DNA of 64,000 bases, from positions 46,023,038-46,087,037 of the forward strand of contig CM055097.1 of assembly GCA_029204225.1 (NCBI GenBank), given 5' to 3'. The translations under genes and the position numbers were made by a program. This DNA is from Diphasiastrum complanatum. Lineage: Eukaryota; Streptophyta; Lycopodiopsida; Lycopodiales; Lycopodiaceae. Below the pieces are notes generated by a model that saw nothing but the letters and a program-made list of their open reading frames with translations, had not been told where the DNA came from and made no database searches. Of this stretch, positions 23,778 through 35,483 are shown one piece after another. Position 1 is the stretch's first letter. Each line of letters begins with the position of its first letter.

Positions 23778-26553
23778 ATGACAGAGCTTTATCATCTTCA
23801 TGTGGATCTATCACCAGAATATGCTCCGCTCAGGACAAGAAATTCAAAGCAACCCAAATTGTCAACTTTTGATATGGTCCGATACAGGGAGGAAAAGCTA
23901 AAGCATGTAGATTTATGGTCATCAGAAACATTGTATCCTATTGATCCATGTTCATTGCAACATCCATATTTTCATTTGGTGAGTCAGTTAATTATCTATA
24001 TGTGTCATGGTAAAACTGGCCTTTTGGGTTATTGTGAGAATTTGATGCCCTATGGGAATGCACATTTAATGCAAAGAATACATTATTTGGAAGAGGAATC
24101 AAGAAAAATATCAAAGGAGTGCGAAGAAAAATCTACAAAGTTGAAAACTTGTTTGGATGAAAATGAGATGCTCAAGAAGGAGATCCACGAGTTGAAATCT
24201 TCTTTGCATCATTATACAACTAGTAATGATGAGATAAAACTGCACTTTAATCCATGCGTATCTCATATTTGTCTCTTGTTAAAGAGATGGATGTGCTCAA
24301 TAGAAAGGTCCGAAGCAACAAGAGGAAAAGACTGGTAAACAAGGATATATCTGATCTATCATCCAGAGGAGGTCATAGAAAAAGACGAATCCGTGCATTC
24401 AAGTAAGTGATAGCCTATTTGGTATTGAATATTGCTTGAACTTTTTGATTCATTCATAACACTAATTTTGTTATTTATTCATTTCAACTTTTTGTTGATT
24501 TGCTTATTATATATTGTTGTGAATACTATGAGTGTCCTAATTTCTACTGACATTTTCATGAACATTATGTTTGCAATACAGATCAGCATTGGTTGTTGAA
24601 GACCATTTGGCTGATGAGATTTCAATTGGAAACTCACTAGGCTCTATCTTAACTTCTAAATCTATGAAATCAATGTTAAACAATAACAAAATGAAAAAGA
24701 TTAAGGCTTCAGTTACTGATAGCATTATGGATGAAGTTGGAAAAGTATTAGACACTACATTGCTTCAAGAGGCATGTGACTTTTCTAGCATCAATAGGGA
24801 AGCATATGCAACAATGTTTAAGATGATAAAGGAGGCATTTGCATAGGTAAATATTTAAAAGTTTCCAATCTCACAACCATTACATCTTTTTTTAAAAAGA
24901 GACATATTAAACCAAGGTATGTAGACAATAGTTGGTAATCCATCTCATATCAATGAAGTGTATTGCTCAAAAGGAGAAAGTCTAGCTTACAACAATTCCG
25001 ACAATTTATTTTTTGATATTAATCAGTTATTAACATTCATTTTAAACTTTTAAGGTATTACAAATGAGAATGTCAATAACAAGTTGATAGTTGTTCTCAA
25101 GCTAGATGAGTCTGAAATTATAAAAGGACAAATAATGGAAAGAATCAGTCTCACGATCATGAATGAAGCACTTTCAAATTCAGAAGACTCAGAAGGCCTC
25201 AATTTTAGTGTTCAATCAGAAAATGATATCCGGTGGTTGGCGGCATTTAAGGTATAGCAGTTCCTTCACATAATAAATAGGGATAATCATTTGAATATGG
25301 ATTTCGTTTGAAAAATCTTCTCTGTGTTAATATTATGAGGCTAATCACGTTTTTGTATGCTCTCATAGGTGATGAAAGAAGACCATGACATTCTCTCATG
25401 GATATTTAATAGAACATTATATCTTGCCACCATAAAAAATCACATGGAGGGAGTTCCACTCAATATTCCTGGAATTGGCACTTTCAACATTAAATGGCAT
25501 TCAGCAGGAGATCTAAAGACACTAAAATGTATGTTCAATGTATCTCATGGCGCTAACTCTAAACACCCTTGTTTGTACTTCATGAAAATAGCAAAAGACA
25601 TGACAAGGAGTACATGAATATCAAGAGATCGAGAAGATCCTAATTGGAAACTTGTACTACCGATTTCTCTTCGAAATGTTCATATCTGTACATTGCATGC
25701 GGAAGTGCGTATTATAGAAAAATAATATATCTTCACATCTTGTTTGCATGGAATTCCGAGCTAGAGGCCTCTGCGAAGGAAGCTATTTCCAGATTAGAGG
25801 ATGTGTTGTCCAAACCAGGCTTACATAAAGGCCACGTTAAAATAAAAAAAGATGACAAGCTATCAGGTAAAACAAGAAATATTCCATGCAAGCCGAGCAT
25901 TGGAGGATCCAAGACTCGAAGTTTTTTATCAAATTATTGTGGCAAACAATCCAAGGTTCAATACACGATTTGGAAGGAAATTATTGCAGCAACTCAAGAT
26001 TTCGAAGTAGAAGGTTCTACTCGTATACACAAAGTAGAAATTTGGAAAAAGTTAGACAACATGGTGAAATACTTGAGAAAAGATAAATTTTCAAACTCTA
26101 ATGTACAAATGATACAAGAAACAACCAGTGAATTTGTGGATGCAGTTCAAAGTGCATGGGGTGTTGATCATATAACACATTACATGGTAAGATTTTGATT
26201 TTACACTACGATGATAGACAAATATGTGCAATTAAATTAGATACTTTTGGTATTGATTTAGATTATGTTTTTATGACATGCAGCACATATTACGACATCA
26301 TTCGACATTCTTTGCAAAAAATAGTGGAAGTCTTAGCATATGGTCATTGCAAGGAATGGAAAAATCTCATTGGCAAGCAAGAGCGGCATTTCATAAAAGT
26401 ACATAGCATGGCGGGTTTAGCACAAAAAACAACTATATATCACAACTTTTCCAATGGTTTTATAGAAGAATCCAAATTCGTCATAATACAAAATCGACGA
26501 ATTATAAAAATTTTCAAAAAGCATGCAAATTTATACAAGCCAGTAGTCTATAG
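23778..26553 (+). pseudogene. Unclassified spliced gene, convergent with the next; transposase-like guess
   Basis: I do not recognise the family. Proposed exons are 23778-24402, 24582-24846, 25055-25251, 25369-26186 and 26284-26553, most with GT..AG borders of good consensus (GTAAGT after 24402, TGCAG before 26284). The first exon encodes a coiled coil (EESRKISKECEEKSTKLKTC) and a basic stretch (SNKRKRL, GGHRKRRIR). The fourth has IKWHSAGDLKTLKCMFNV, KHPCLYF (perhaps a decayed C-x2-C) and NVHICTLHAEVRIIEK. The fifth has WSLQGMEKSHWQARAAF and HGGFSTKN. Spaced D, C, H and W/H motifs on a GD...LHA...EKSH plan suggest a transposase-like enzyme, as inference only. Lesions: frameshift near 24280, TAG 24844-24846, TGA 25615-25617, one-base loss near 25722, TAG 26404-26406. 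Confidence 0.5.
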
Positions 26554-26613
26554 ACACACAATAAAATTTTGTATATTAAATAAAAATATGTACAAAGTAC
26601 AATTCAGCAGTAT

Positions 26614-27558
26614 CTACTCTGCTTCCGATACTTTCTCCAATGAAAGTTGCAACTTGGAATCATGCAACAATTTTTTTCTTTCGTATGAATCTAACAGCTC
26701 ATAGTTTTCATGCTTACTCAGATCAACGTAAGCAGCATACAATGCAAAATGGGATGATCTGAACATGGAATTCACTGGTCCATATCCTAAAATTTTAACC
26801 GCAATGGTTTTCTTTACAAAAATTATTTTATGCACCTTATTAAAATTATGTCCTCCAAGAAAATGAGACAATGCCTTGATTGCCATAATCATAGTCTCAC
26901 CATGTTGATGAAACTTTGAATGGGCAACACTTATTTCATTATTCTTGAAGAACTTCAGATAGTGCCCCAGTGCATGATCTCTTGAAAATTCTCCAGCAGA
27001 AGATCTCTACCCTCCTCGACGAATTGCGAAATCATCAAGGAAAATTGTTTCCTGAAATAATAATAAAAAAGTAAGCTCCAGTATATAATCTGACATAACG
27101 AATCTACTAGTACATGATAAGATACAAAAACTTACGCATTCGGCTTTGTCTTCCCTGATTATTGTCTCTCCATCAATATTATGTCCACTTTTCGATGTCA
27201 ATATTGTTGGTGAATAGACAATTGGTTGTGGAAAACCAAGTTGAGTTTGGATTCTGAGAAACTTTTCTTCAAAAGGTAGATCATCTTCTTTGTTGCGCAT
27301 TTCCTTCACAACCATTGTCAAGCAATCTTTCCTTGAATAGAACTTATCATTATATACATCGTCAACACCAGGGAGAAGATCATCAGCATCAAAATCAATT
27401 ATATCCGAAAACTCATCAAGCTCTTTGTTCAAAATGCAAAGAGTCTCAGCTTCAGTGAAATAAAAAAGATCCGATATATCCGATGTTGTCAAAAAAAAAT
27501 TATTATCTATATTATAAGTAGTTTTGATTGAACGTGGCGTTTCAAGACCCAAGACTCT
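26614..27558 (-). pseudogene. Unclassified second gene, convergent partner
   Basis: The minus strand is open from 27558. The first part is acidic (DEFSDIIDFDADDLLPGVDD). An 84-nt segment at 27135-27052 has clear intron ends (GTAAGT...TTTCAG), contains no stop and keeps frame. A TAG at 27009-27007 follows FLDDFAIRRGG, and the same frame continues with SRDHALGHYLKFFKN, HSKFHQHGETMIMAIKALSH and GYGPVNSMFRSSHFALYAAY to a stop at 26616. It ends 60 bp from the plus-strand gene. I know no family for it. Its reading through the single TAG suggests recent decay. Confidence 0.45.
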
Positions 27559-27589
27559 TCACATTATCCATTTATTATGCTTCTTGGTT

Positions 27590-27661
27590 TCCAAGGGGAG
27601 GCTCGAACTTGAGACCAAAGAGACTTTGGATGTCAAGATAACCAATTGAGCCAACACCCTT
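27590..27661 (-). repeat. tRNA-derived SINE-like promoter (A and B boxes)
   Basis: The minus strand starts AGGGTGT and has TGGCTCAATTGG (A box, 27653-27642), a short hairpin CCAAA/TTTGG in the anticodon-arm position, and GGTCTCAAGTTCGAGCC (B box, near 27616-27600). Spacing is that of a tRNA gene, but the stems do not close into a functional tRNA. A SINE head or tRNA pseudogene fits. Confidence 0.5.
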
Positions 27662-28856
27662 CATTATTATGGCATGAGTGTGAATGCCTACACTATATAT
27701 CTTAATAGCTATTTAGAGAAGTGCTTTCTTACCTATGGGCTCAGGGCCATTTCCTACCTATCTGTGCACTGATCCACCATTATGCATTGAGAATTCTGAT
27801 CCTCAGCCAGATCCTACATATTTCAGAATATCGTTGGATCATAGTTCTCCTGGCTTGTCTCTAAGCGATGGATGATAGAGTTCGATGCATGATTTGGAGC
27901 GTTGATGTCTAAGTTTTCCTACACAGTCTTGAGTGTAGCTTTCAGTGAAATCTCTTAACTGAATCTTAAAGTTGTCAGAGCTCCGCATTAGAGTGAAGAT
28001 CTGAATATGAAAGAGTTTGAGCATTGGCTAACAACTGCACCTAGTCTGGGCGTGAGATATCAGAGGGAATTTCATCACCTAGATGCCTGAACACTAACCA
28101 CTGTTTTTCATCTGATTTATACAAAGTTGAGCACTTATCTGAATAATACACAAACACATGTGGTTCGCTTCTTGAGATCCCATCACTCCTTGCTGCTGAA
28201 GTCATCAACGAGGCTCGTGGATATTCAGTCATGTGGATCAACATCAGAAAGAGATATATGCACCCTGTTCTCAGTTCTGATAGTCTACACCTCATAATGC
28301 AATCGCCATATCTTTGCATATGAATGATTTTTGCGATGATCACTAATGGCACTTCAATGCCACTCCTAGTGACAACAGAATGATGAGAATTTTTTCTCTT
28401 TGAGTATGTTGCAGTGAGTCCTATCACTATACATTGCCTATGCCCGAATCATTGTAGAGTGCTGCTATCCAGTCTGAGCACTTTATCTTCCAAGCGCCAA
28501 TCTGACTACGAACTTCACTTCCTGATTCTGAGTTGGACCATATGAGTATGTTCACTACTGAGCTCGACGCTGGTGGAACTGATTCCAAGTCCGATTATCT
28601 ATGGATAAATTGTCCTTTGGTCTAAGTGATCGTTTGTCACATCATGCAATCTGATCGCTGGTTTTCTGCAGCAATTGAAGATTTTCTCACAGTGAACGTA
28701 CCCAATCAGCCAATCAGCGATCCACAGATGAAATGGCTATCTGGAAACAAAGTATCAATGTGTCATGAAGACTAAGATTCTGATTATACATGAACTATAT
28801 GCACATTATTCGTAAGAGAAATTGCTAGCAATCAGTTCGCACAAGCTATTAACGAT
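27662..28856. other. No gene identified
   Basis: A 128-codon minus-strand frame at 28427-28041 and a shorter one at 28024-27839 have no recognised domain. The stretch could be an old LTR, leader or gene remnant. Base composition is less AT-rich than its neighbours. Confidence 0.4.
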
Positions 28857-29089
28857 TGTTGGTGTCAAACAAAACACTTTTGTGTTTCTTATGTTTGTTG
28901 ACATCACCAATCCTTCGTGTCAATCCGTAATAGCTCTTTCTTGGCATGCTTTGCATATATAAACAGCCCACTAAGGCTGGCTGTCTAAGGGTCATTTTCT
29001 ACATCAAGCCTATTGTGCTTTCCTTTCTAAGTTTCTTGTTGTTACGTAACTTAACTAGCAGTCAGCATTTTGGTAGCCAAAACCCAACA
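28857..29089 (+). repeat. Copia D 5' LTR (233 bp)
   Basis: Begins TGTTGG and ends CCCAACA, an inverted TGTTGG/CCAACA pair. It holds a TATA-like CATATATAAAC near 28955 and is followed at once by a primer site. No second copy was found in the window. Confidence 0.75.
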
Positions 29090-29091
29090 AA

Positions 29092-29105
29092 GGTTATGGG
29101 CCCAC
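29092..29105 (+). other. Half-tRNA type primer binding site (initiator Met-tRNA anticodon region)
   Basis: GGTTATGGGCCCAC is complementary to GTGGGCCCATAACC, the anticodon stem-loop of plant initiator Met-tRNA, not its 3' end. It begins two bases after the LTR, as in Drosophila copia, which uses a cleaved half-tRNA as primer. Confidence 0.8.
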
Positions 29106-29212
29106 ACATGCACTAACCTACACCAGCCAGTCATCAATGAGGAGTGACCGGTACTACCGGTTCCCAAGAGGAATGTTTCTTGAGGAGTCTAGGGTGTAAC
29201 CAACCATCCATA

Positions 29213-29254
<42 letters not shown>
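29213..29254. repeat. (TC)n microsatellite
   Basis: About 20 TC units with one TTT interruption, in the copia D leader. Confidence 0.85.
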
Positions 29255-29256
<2 letters not shown>

Positions 29257-29328
29257 CCACTGCATCTCCTCAGGCAGCCTGCGCTCTCTCCTTCCAGATT
29301 GCTGCCTCTCTGATCTCCACACATCACC

Positions 29329-30080
29329 ATGGAATCCAGGGTCATAGAGAAGTTCAATGGTGAGAACTTTCACCTCTGAAAGCTGAAGATGCAAATGATC
29401 CTCCTTGAAAGAGATTTGTGAGAGATCACAAATGGTGATAAACAAAAACCAGAGAGCCTGCAAGAAACAAAAGACTGGATTAAAAAAAAAAACAAAGCCA
29501 GAGCCTTGATCCTTATGAGCCTGCGTGGCAACCAACTACTTCATGTTAGCAAGGCTATCATTGCAGCAGAAACATGGAGGGAAAAAAAGCAACATTTGAA
29601 AGAAAGACAATACCAAACCAGCTCCATTTATGAAAGAAGCTTATGTTGCTAAAAATGTCAGAAGGAGAATCTATGGTAAATTATTTCTCAAAGCTTCAAG
29701 CAATTACTGACCAGATGGCTGAATCAGATCATATATAAAAGAGGATAGAGCTCTTGTATCACTGCTTCATAGCCTACCGGAGTCCTATTCTCAATTCGTC
29801 TCCATTTTTGGATATTACAAGCATCAAGGCAGCTCTGCTTCAAGAAAAACTAAGGGCTCTGAAGGCTATCACAATGGGCATGACAATGCCCTTTATGCGG
29901 CAAGCAAGAGAAACTCATTCAAGAGCAAGAGAGAGCACAACAAGGAAGAAGGAGCCAAGTGCAACTACTATAGAAAAACTGGCCATTTTGCAAGGAAACT
30001 AGAAGAAGGCCTATGGTGAGAAAACAAATCAAGAAACTACTATGTTAGCTGAAGAAGAGAAAGTAGTAGTAGCTCTTTAG
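29329..30080 (+). pseudogene. Copia D gag remnant
   Basis: The ATG at 29329-29331 starts MESRVIEKFNGENFHL followed by KLKMQMILLERDL, the standard copia gag N-terminus. Trp codons are replaced by TGA after FHL and after ERDL. The helix region around KARALILMSLRGNQLLHVSK is readable, then the frame breaks repeatedly. The region with CCHC character is lost near 29990. Nothing of pol follows. Confidence 0.75.
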
Positions 30081-30815
30081 AATGTAATGATGTATGTAGC
30101 TTCTTGTAGGTATCACTAAAAATCAAAGAAACAAAAATCAAAATTCACAGTCCATGTATAGCTACATAGACCACACACAATGGTGCGTGAATATGTACAA
30201 ACATGTGTGAGTAATAACTCATTCATATGTGAGTTTCGTGCTATCAAATGCTATCGATCTATCAATTTGTAAAAGAACTGCTCCAATCCTCAAATCACTT
30301 GCGTCGGTTTTAACAACGTAAGGTAAATTTGGATCCATGCTTTTTAAACCAAAAGCAAAAACAACCATTCTTTTGAATTTTCAAAACATTGGTTCAGTTC
30401 TTCATTCCATTCGATAGGTGAACTAGGCTTACCTCTCCTCTTCATCTTATCAAATCTGCCTTTTGTTAGATTATCAAGATGTGATACGACTTTTACATAG
30501 CTTTCTATAAATCTTTGAAAGAAAACTATAAAACCGAAAAAAGATTTAACTTCTCTATCTGTTTTTTATATCGACCACTCAAGCACTATCTTGATTATAT
30601 TTTCGTCTATCTTCAACCACTTCAAAGTGATCTTATGACCAATACATATCTATTCATGCTTAAAGAATTTGCACTCAGACTCCTTAACAAAAAAAAAATT
30701 CTCTTCTGAGAATCTGCAAGATAGTCTTGATATGATTCGCATGCTCTTTAAGAGTTCTATTGTAGATGAGAATATCATCTAAAAATACAACTACAAACTA
30801 ACCCAAATTTGGACA

Positions 30816-31250
30816 AAATTTATCATTCATCATTAGTGTTGAAATGTCAAAACTACATCCAGAAGGAAGCACTAAGGACTCAAAACCTCATCTATATGAA
30901 TTGTAATCTGATATGTAGTTATGAAATCTATTTTTGTGAAGTATTTAGTTCCACCTTATTGATCTACCATATCAGCCCTCTTGGAAAATGATATTTTTTT
31001 TTAAGAGTTACTTATTCTCAATAGTTACTTAAATTTATCATTCATCATTTGTTGAAATGTCAGAACTACACCCAAAAGGAAGCACTAAGAACTCATAACG
31101 CCCAAACCTCATCTATATGAATTGTAATATGATATCTAGTTATGAAATCTATTTTTGTGAAGTATTTAGTTCCACCTTATCGATCTACCATATCATCCCT
31201 CTTGGAAAAGGATTTTTTTAAGAGCTATTTATTCTTAATAGTTACTTAAA
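30816..31250. repeat. Tandem duplication of about 215 bp inside the gypsy RT remnant
   Basis: 30816-31030 and 31031-31250 share long runs including AAATTTATCATTCATCAT, GAAGTATTTAGTTCCACCTT and ATCTACCATATCA. They differ by scattered substitutions and a 9-bp gap. Confidence 0.85.
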
Positions 31251-31752
31251 TGTCTCGTCTTAATATGATTATCAATTTGATTAGTAATCACTACTTCTTC
31301 CTTCTGAGAAAATTGATATAGTTGCCTAGAGATAGGATGATGACTTGGAATTAACACAATCATGTGATCTACTAACCTAGAAGGTGGTAAACCATGAGGT
31401 AAAATTTGACAAAATTCACAACTATTTTGATGCATTTTAGAGAAATCCAAAATGGGAATAGCAAATAAAAATAAGATTCATATTGTAAATCAAAAAAAAA
31501 AAAAAATTATTACATTAGTCGTTGAAATCATCTCAGATGGATGTAAAATTTGTCTCCAAAAAACTGTAACTACTTTATCTCCCTCCCAAAATGAGAGCAC
31601 ATGCTTCTCAAAATCAATATCAAGAGATTTCTTAAAAAATCACGCATAGCCTAAAATTATATCAGTGCGTGCTGAATCTAAAATATGAAAATCAACTAAT
31701 TATCTATAGTCTTGAATCAAAATTGGGAGATTTGGTGCTTTGACAACACACA

Positions 31753-31771
31753 CCCCCCCCCCCCCCCCCCC
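31753..31771. repeat. Poly-C run
   Basis: Nineteen consecutive C, preceded by a short CA repeat. Confidence 0.9.
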
Positions 31772-32150
31772 TTCGTCTCCTCCTGAAGCTAGTTATATGC
31801 TATATATATGATTGCTAGCTCCAGTTTTTAGATCGAGATGAGAATTAGTGAGATTATGAATTGAACCAATGACCACTAAAATATTTTCTTCTTGATCTTT
31901 CACTATGTCTTTCAAATGAAATCAATTAGTTGATGGCAAACAACAAGTAGTATTGATGAAATTCACACTCATAATAAATCAGGTCAAATTTCCAACTTTA
32001 GATTTTATTACCTAGCATGTCAATCACTTGAGCTGCAAGTTTCTTTTGCTCTTGACAAAATTTCCTAACATGTCCAGACTTATTGCAAATAAAACGAAGG
32101 TTTGCTTTCTTGGTCTTTTTCTTCACTTCCTTTGAAGAACCTTCAAGAGT

Positions 32151-32574
32151 TCAAGAAGCATTAGATTCAAAAGATTAGTATGAAGCCATGATCATAGAAT
32201 ACAATGCACTGATTGAAAATCATACTTGGCAATTAGTAGATCTACCATCTAACAAGAAAGCAATTGGCTGTAAATGGATTCTTAGAACCATATACAGCCA
32301 AGATGGATCAATCAACAAGCTTAAGGCTCAGCTATTGCAAAAGGTTATGCACAAATCAAAGGTTTGAACTATGAAGAGACCTTTTCACCCATGGACAAGA
32401 TGACAACAACTATAATTTTGATTGCTCTATCTTCACACTTCAATTTGTTGCTTTTTCAAATGGATGTGTCTAATTCTTTCTTGTATGGATATCTTGAGGA
32501 AGAAACTTATATGGAGCAACCCGAGGGCTTCATTCAACTTGGACTTGAAGACAAAGTGTGCCTACTCAAGTAGC
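32151..32574 (+). pseudogene. Ty1/copia reverse transcriptase fragment
   Basis: The plus strand reads EYNALIENHTWQLVDLPSNK, IGCKWILRTIYSQDGSINK, a one-base shift, then LNYEETFSPMDKMTTTIILI and QMDVSNSFLYGYLEEETYME. The fragment ends in a stop after KVCLLK, before the YVDD box. It joins the gypsy zinc-knuckle remnant on its left. Confidence 0.8.
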
Positions 32575-33380
32575 TACACAATTTTGTCCTAATTTAAATT
32601 GAATAGAAATTTTAAAGGCAATTGAATTGTATGCGGTATTGATAATCGAATTAAAGATTTTGTGGTGAAGCATGTCCATATAGCTTGAGTTAATGTGCTT
32701 CACTAGATATAATAACAATTCTTTATTAGTTTGTGTCACTGTGATAAATGTTAAATATTTGAAGGTGTTGAAAAGCATCAAAACAATCGGTAGGTGAGTT
32801 CTTTGCCATTTGCTTTTTGTGTTCACTTTCATGTCTTGGTAATTGTAGGCAAATATTGTTTTGAAGTTGACATATGCGAATACCCAGTGAAAGAATTATT
32901 GTGGTTTACTATCTTGAGTTCATTTTAATGACATTAAAGGCATATGATTTATCTAACATCTCAACAAAGAAAATGTTTACAAATTTTACCTTTCCGAAGT
33001 AAATTTTGTACTCGTCACACATGTTTGATGTCTTGTGTTGTAGTTAAATAGAAGTAGTTTTTTTCAAAAAGGAAAAAAATAGCAAGAACTATATATAATA
33101 GCATAATCTGTCTCTATTAAAGAGAAAATTGTCATTGCCGAAAAGAGACATGCAATCAAGTATTTGGTAATTACAAGAATTAGATGTTCATGTGTTCTTA
33201 AAAATTTTCAAAGCAGTCAAGACATTTGAAGTGAGCAATAATCAAGAATGATGTCCAAACTGAAATAGTTGATAGTTGCTATATCTTCTAGCTAATTTCG
33301 ATTGCTAATGACAAGGTTGATTAAGTAAGTCTAAATATATTATTCTTGTTGAGGAAAACATTCTTTTCATAATTATAGAA
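32575..33380. other. No gene seen
   Basis: AT-rich sequence without long frames, recognised repeats or RNA-like structure. Confidence 0.5.
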
Positions 33381-33684
33381 TAAAAAATCATTGTTTGAAA
33401 GAACATTGAATGAGCTTTGTAAAATATTTGAGATCTTTCCACAATGTTAGTGTTTGTTAAAAAAAGTTAGTTGTTAGAGAGCCATCTTTTTGATCAAATG
33501 TAAGATGGCAAAAGAAGAGGTGCGATTTCCCTCTCAATTTTATAAACTAGGAGATTCGCCTTTCTCCCAAACCCCAATGCAATATGAAAAATGAAATTCG
33601 AAGTTGCAATTTGCAAATTGCCTTGAAACATCTCAAATAGTGTACAAAGCTTGCTCAATGTTCTTTCAAACAATGGTTTTTTAC
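33381..33684. repeat. Inverted repeat, MITE-like or hairpin
   Basis: The arms 33381-33434 and 33630-33684 are inverted copies of each other (about 54 bp, around 87% identical by eye, sharing CATTGTTTGAAAGAACATTG). They enclose a 195-bp centre. No clear target duplication was found at the arm ends. Confidence 0.65.
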
Positions 33685-34769
33685 TTCGAAAACAATCGTT
33701 AGTATAGAGGCATAGTAAATTGACAATTTTAGGTCATGTATATGCACATATAAGCTTCCATTAGTCATAGTTACAAGCTGATGTGTCTATTTTATTAAGA
33801 TGCTTGTACAATTTAGAAAATGAGTATCTCCCATTTCTCCAAAGCAAAATACCAATGATTAGCTGCATGGACTTGCATCAGGCAAATTTTTAAAGGTGCA
33901 CATATCACTTATAAAAAATGGTCAGCTAACTTTTCCGAAAAGTTCTTAACAAAAAAGAGCTTAAATGTTTGCTATATCATAGAAGAATGTTTTCTAGAGG
34001 CACATTAAGATGGAAAAATTTTTGAAGAGATTTGGGGACTATTGTAAATCTCTAAGTAGATCATATCCATGTGCTATACAATTTTTTATCACCAACAAAT
34101 TATTTGAAAAAGTTAATTATAATGCCCTATGTAACATCAATGATCATTGTTTCATGTTAATAACAAAATGAACTCTAAGCATTGACTACACAAAAGACAT
34201 CAACCCAGGCCACAACCAAACACGCAAAAGACATCGACCTTGGCCTCAACAGATTGTAGTGTAACACCAGGATTGTCATATATTAATTGTTTGGTACACG
34301 TGTATGAAAGACCCTGATGAGTTCTAATCAGGTCCAAGCTAGCTTGACTTGTACTCAGCTCATTTAATCGATTTTAATCTTCATCCATTGTTTATCCAAT
34401 TCTACGGATTTTCCCGTGTGTTTACACAGTCTGCAGAATTACAAGTGTTTTTACACAGTCTACAAAATTACACGGGGTTTATGACAGTGTTGCCTTTTTC
34501 GCCTGTCAAGAATCTTGTGTAAAATCAGTGTCGCATTTTTCGCTTTTTCCAAAAAGCCTCAAATGTTAAGGAAATGACTCTGGCAAAGCGTAGGGAAACC
34601 CTAAATGAGATTTAAGGGCATTGTCACTTTTTTCGTCTTTTTTGCAAAAAATCCGACAATGTCGCATGTGGTTGTTTTAGTTCATTTCTACAGAGCTACA
34701 GTTTGGGTTCATTTATGCAGACAGAACGTTTGCGGCCAATTTCACCGCTTATCAGCAATCAATGACAAG
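33685..34769. other. No gene seen; possible 5' part of LTR copy 2
   Basis: AT-rich. TGTAACACC near 34262 could start the LTR whose matched part begins at 34770. TTGTTTGGTACACGTG near 34290 resembles TTGTTTAGTACACGTT at 55137, which suggests related LTR families. Confidence 0.4.
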
Positions 34770-35483
34770 GAACCAAATGGATGCCAGCGGATCACTAGCC
34801 AACTGGCGATCGCATTTGACGACCTAATTTCTTAGTATAAATAGCTATCCATATTCATACAGTTTCATGATTATCAGAATTATCAGAAGAAGTTTTTGAA
34901 TAGTTAGTTCTCTCTCACTCTCTCAAGCCTGCGAGCTTGAACACTCCTGAGCATTCTAGCTCACTTCTCAGAGTTGTTTTAGAGCTTGCTCTTGTGCCAC
35001 TGCTTATCAACATTGCGCTTAATTCAGACTTTCATTTTAGCCGGTCAGAGATAGCATAGAGTACGCGACTTCGATCCGCAACTTATTGTACTCATTCACT
35101 TCTGTTTCGTTTTGAATCAATACTATTTTTTATTGCGTTCAGCTTCGTCTCAGAATGTATTCGTTTTTTTCTTTGCTACTAATTCGTGAACAATTCGCGA
35201 CTAATTATTTGTCTGATAATTTTCAATGCTTAATGTTTAGCTACGTAATCACTGTAGTACTGATGATTTCAAAGTCAGTTACTATAAATTCAAACGTGAT
35301 TTCTATCACTATTGTCTTGTTTGAAATTGATAGGCGTAGTCATGCATTGGAATGATGAAGATAGTTTATTCTGCCATGTACGAAAAGTTTTCTTTCTCGA
35401 CAATCGAATTATTTTCATTCGTTTCTTTTCAAGTTCGTTTCTTTTTCGTGCTAGACCTATCTTTTGCACACCACTTTCCAGCA
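34770..35483 (+). repeat. LTR copy 2 (same family as 2310-2976)
   Basis: Alignable with copy 1 throughout. TATA box TATAAATA at 34836-34843, ends TTCCAGCA. No primer site or coding domain follows, so a solo LTR is likely. The true left edge may lie as far up as 34262. Confidence 0.65.

Larger units (their letters stand above)
30240..32150 (-). pseudogene. Degraded Ty3/gypsy gag-end to RNase H remnant
   Basis: Minus strand from 32150 downward: a damaged zinc knuckle (FICNKSGHVRKFCQEQKK, near 32080), an eroded protease region, the RT N-terminus ILPHGLPPSRLVDHMIVLIP (near 31390), an RT segment with [19 protein letters not shown] (near 30770), the connection stretch, and the RNase H start TDASDLRIGAVL (near 30290). 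Many stops and frameshifts are present, and a segment of about 215 bp is duplicated. Confidence 0.75.

Noticed and set aside
24900-25054. Possible intron insertion or transposon between exons of the unclassified plus-strand gene
   Set aside because: Length and borders fit an ordinary intron and no terminal repeats or target duplication were found.
29144-29535. Open frames rich in Ser-Leu or Arg-Glu repeats on both strands
   Set aside because: They are translations of the (TC)n microsatellite and have no domain. The copia leader and gag explain the region.
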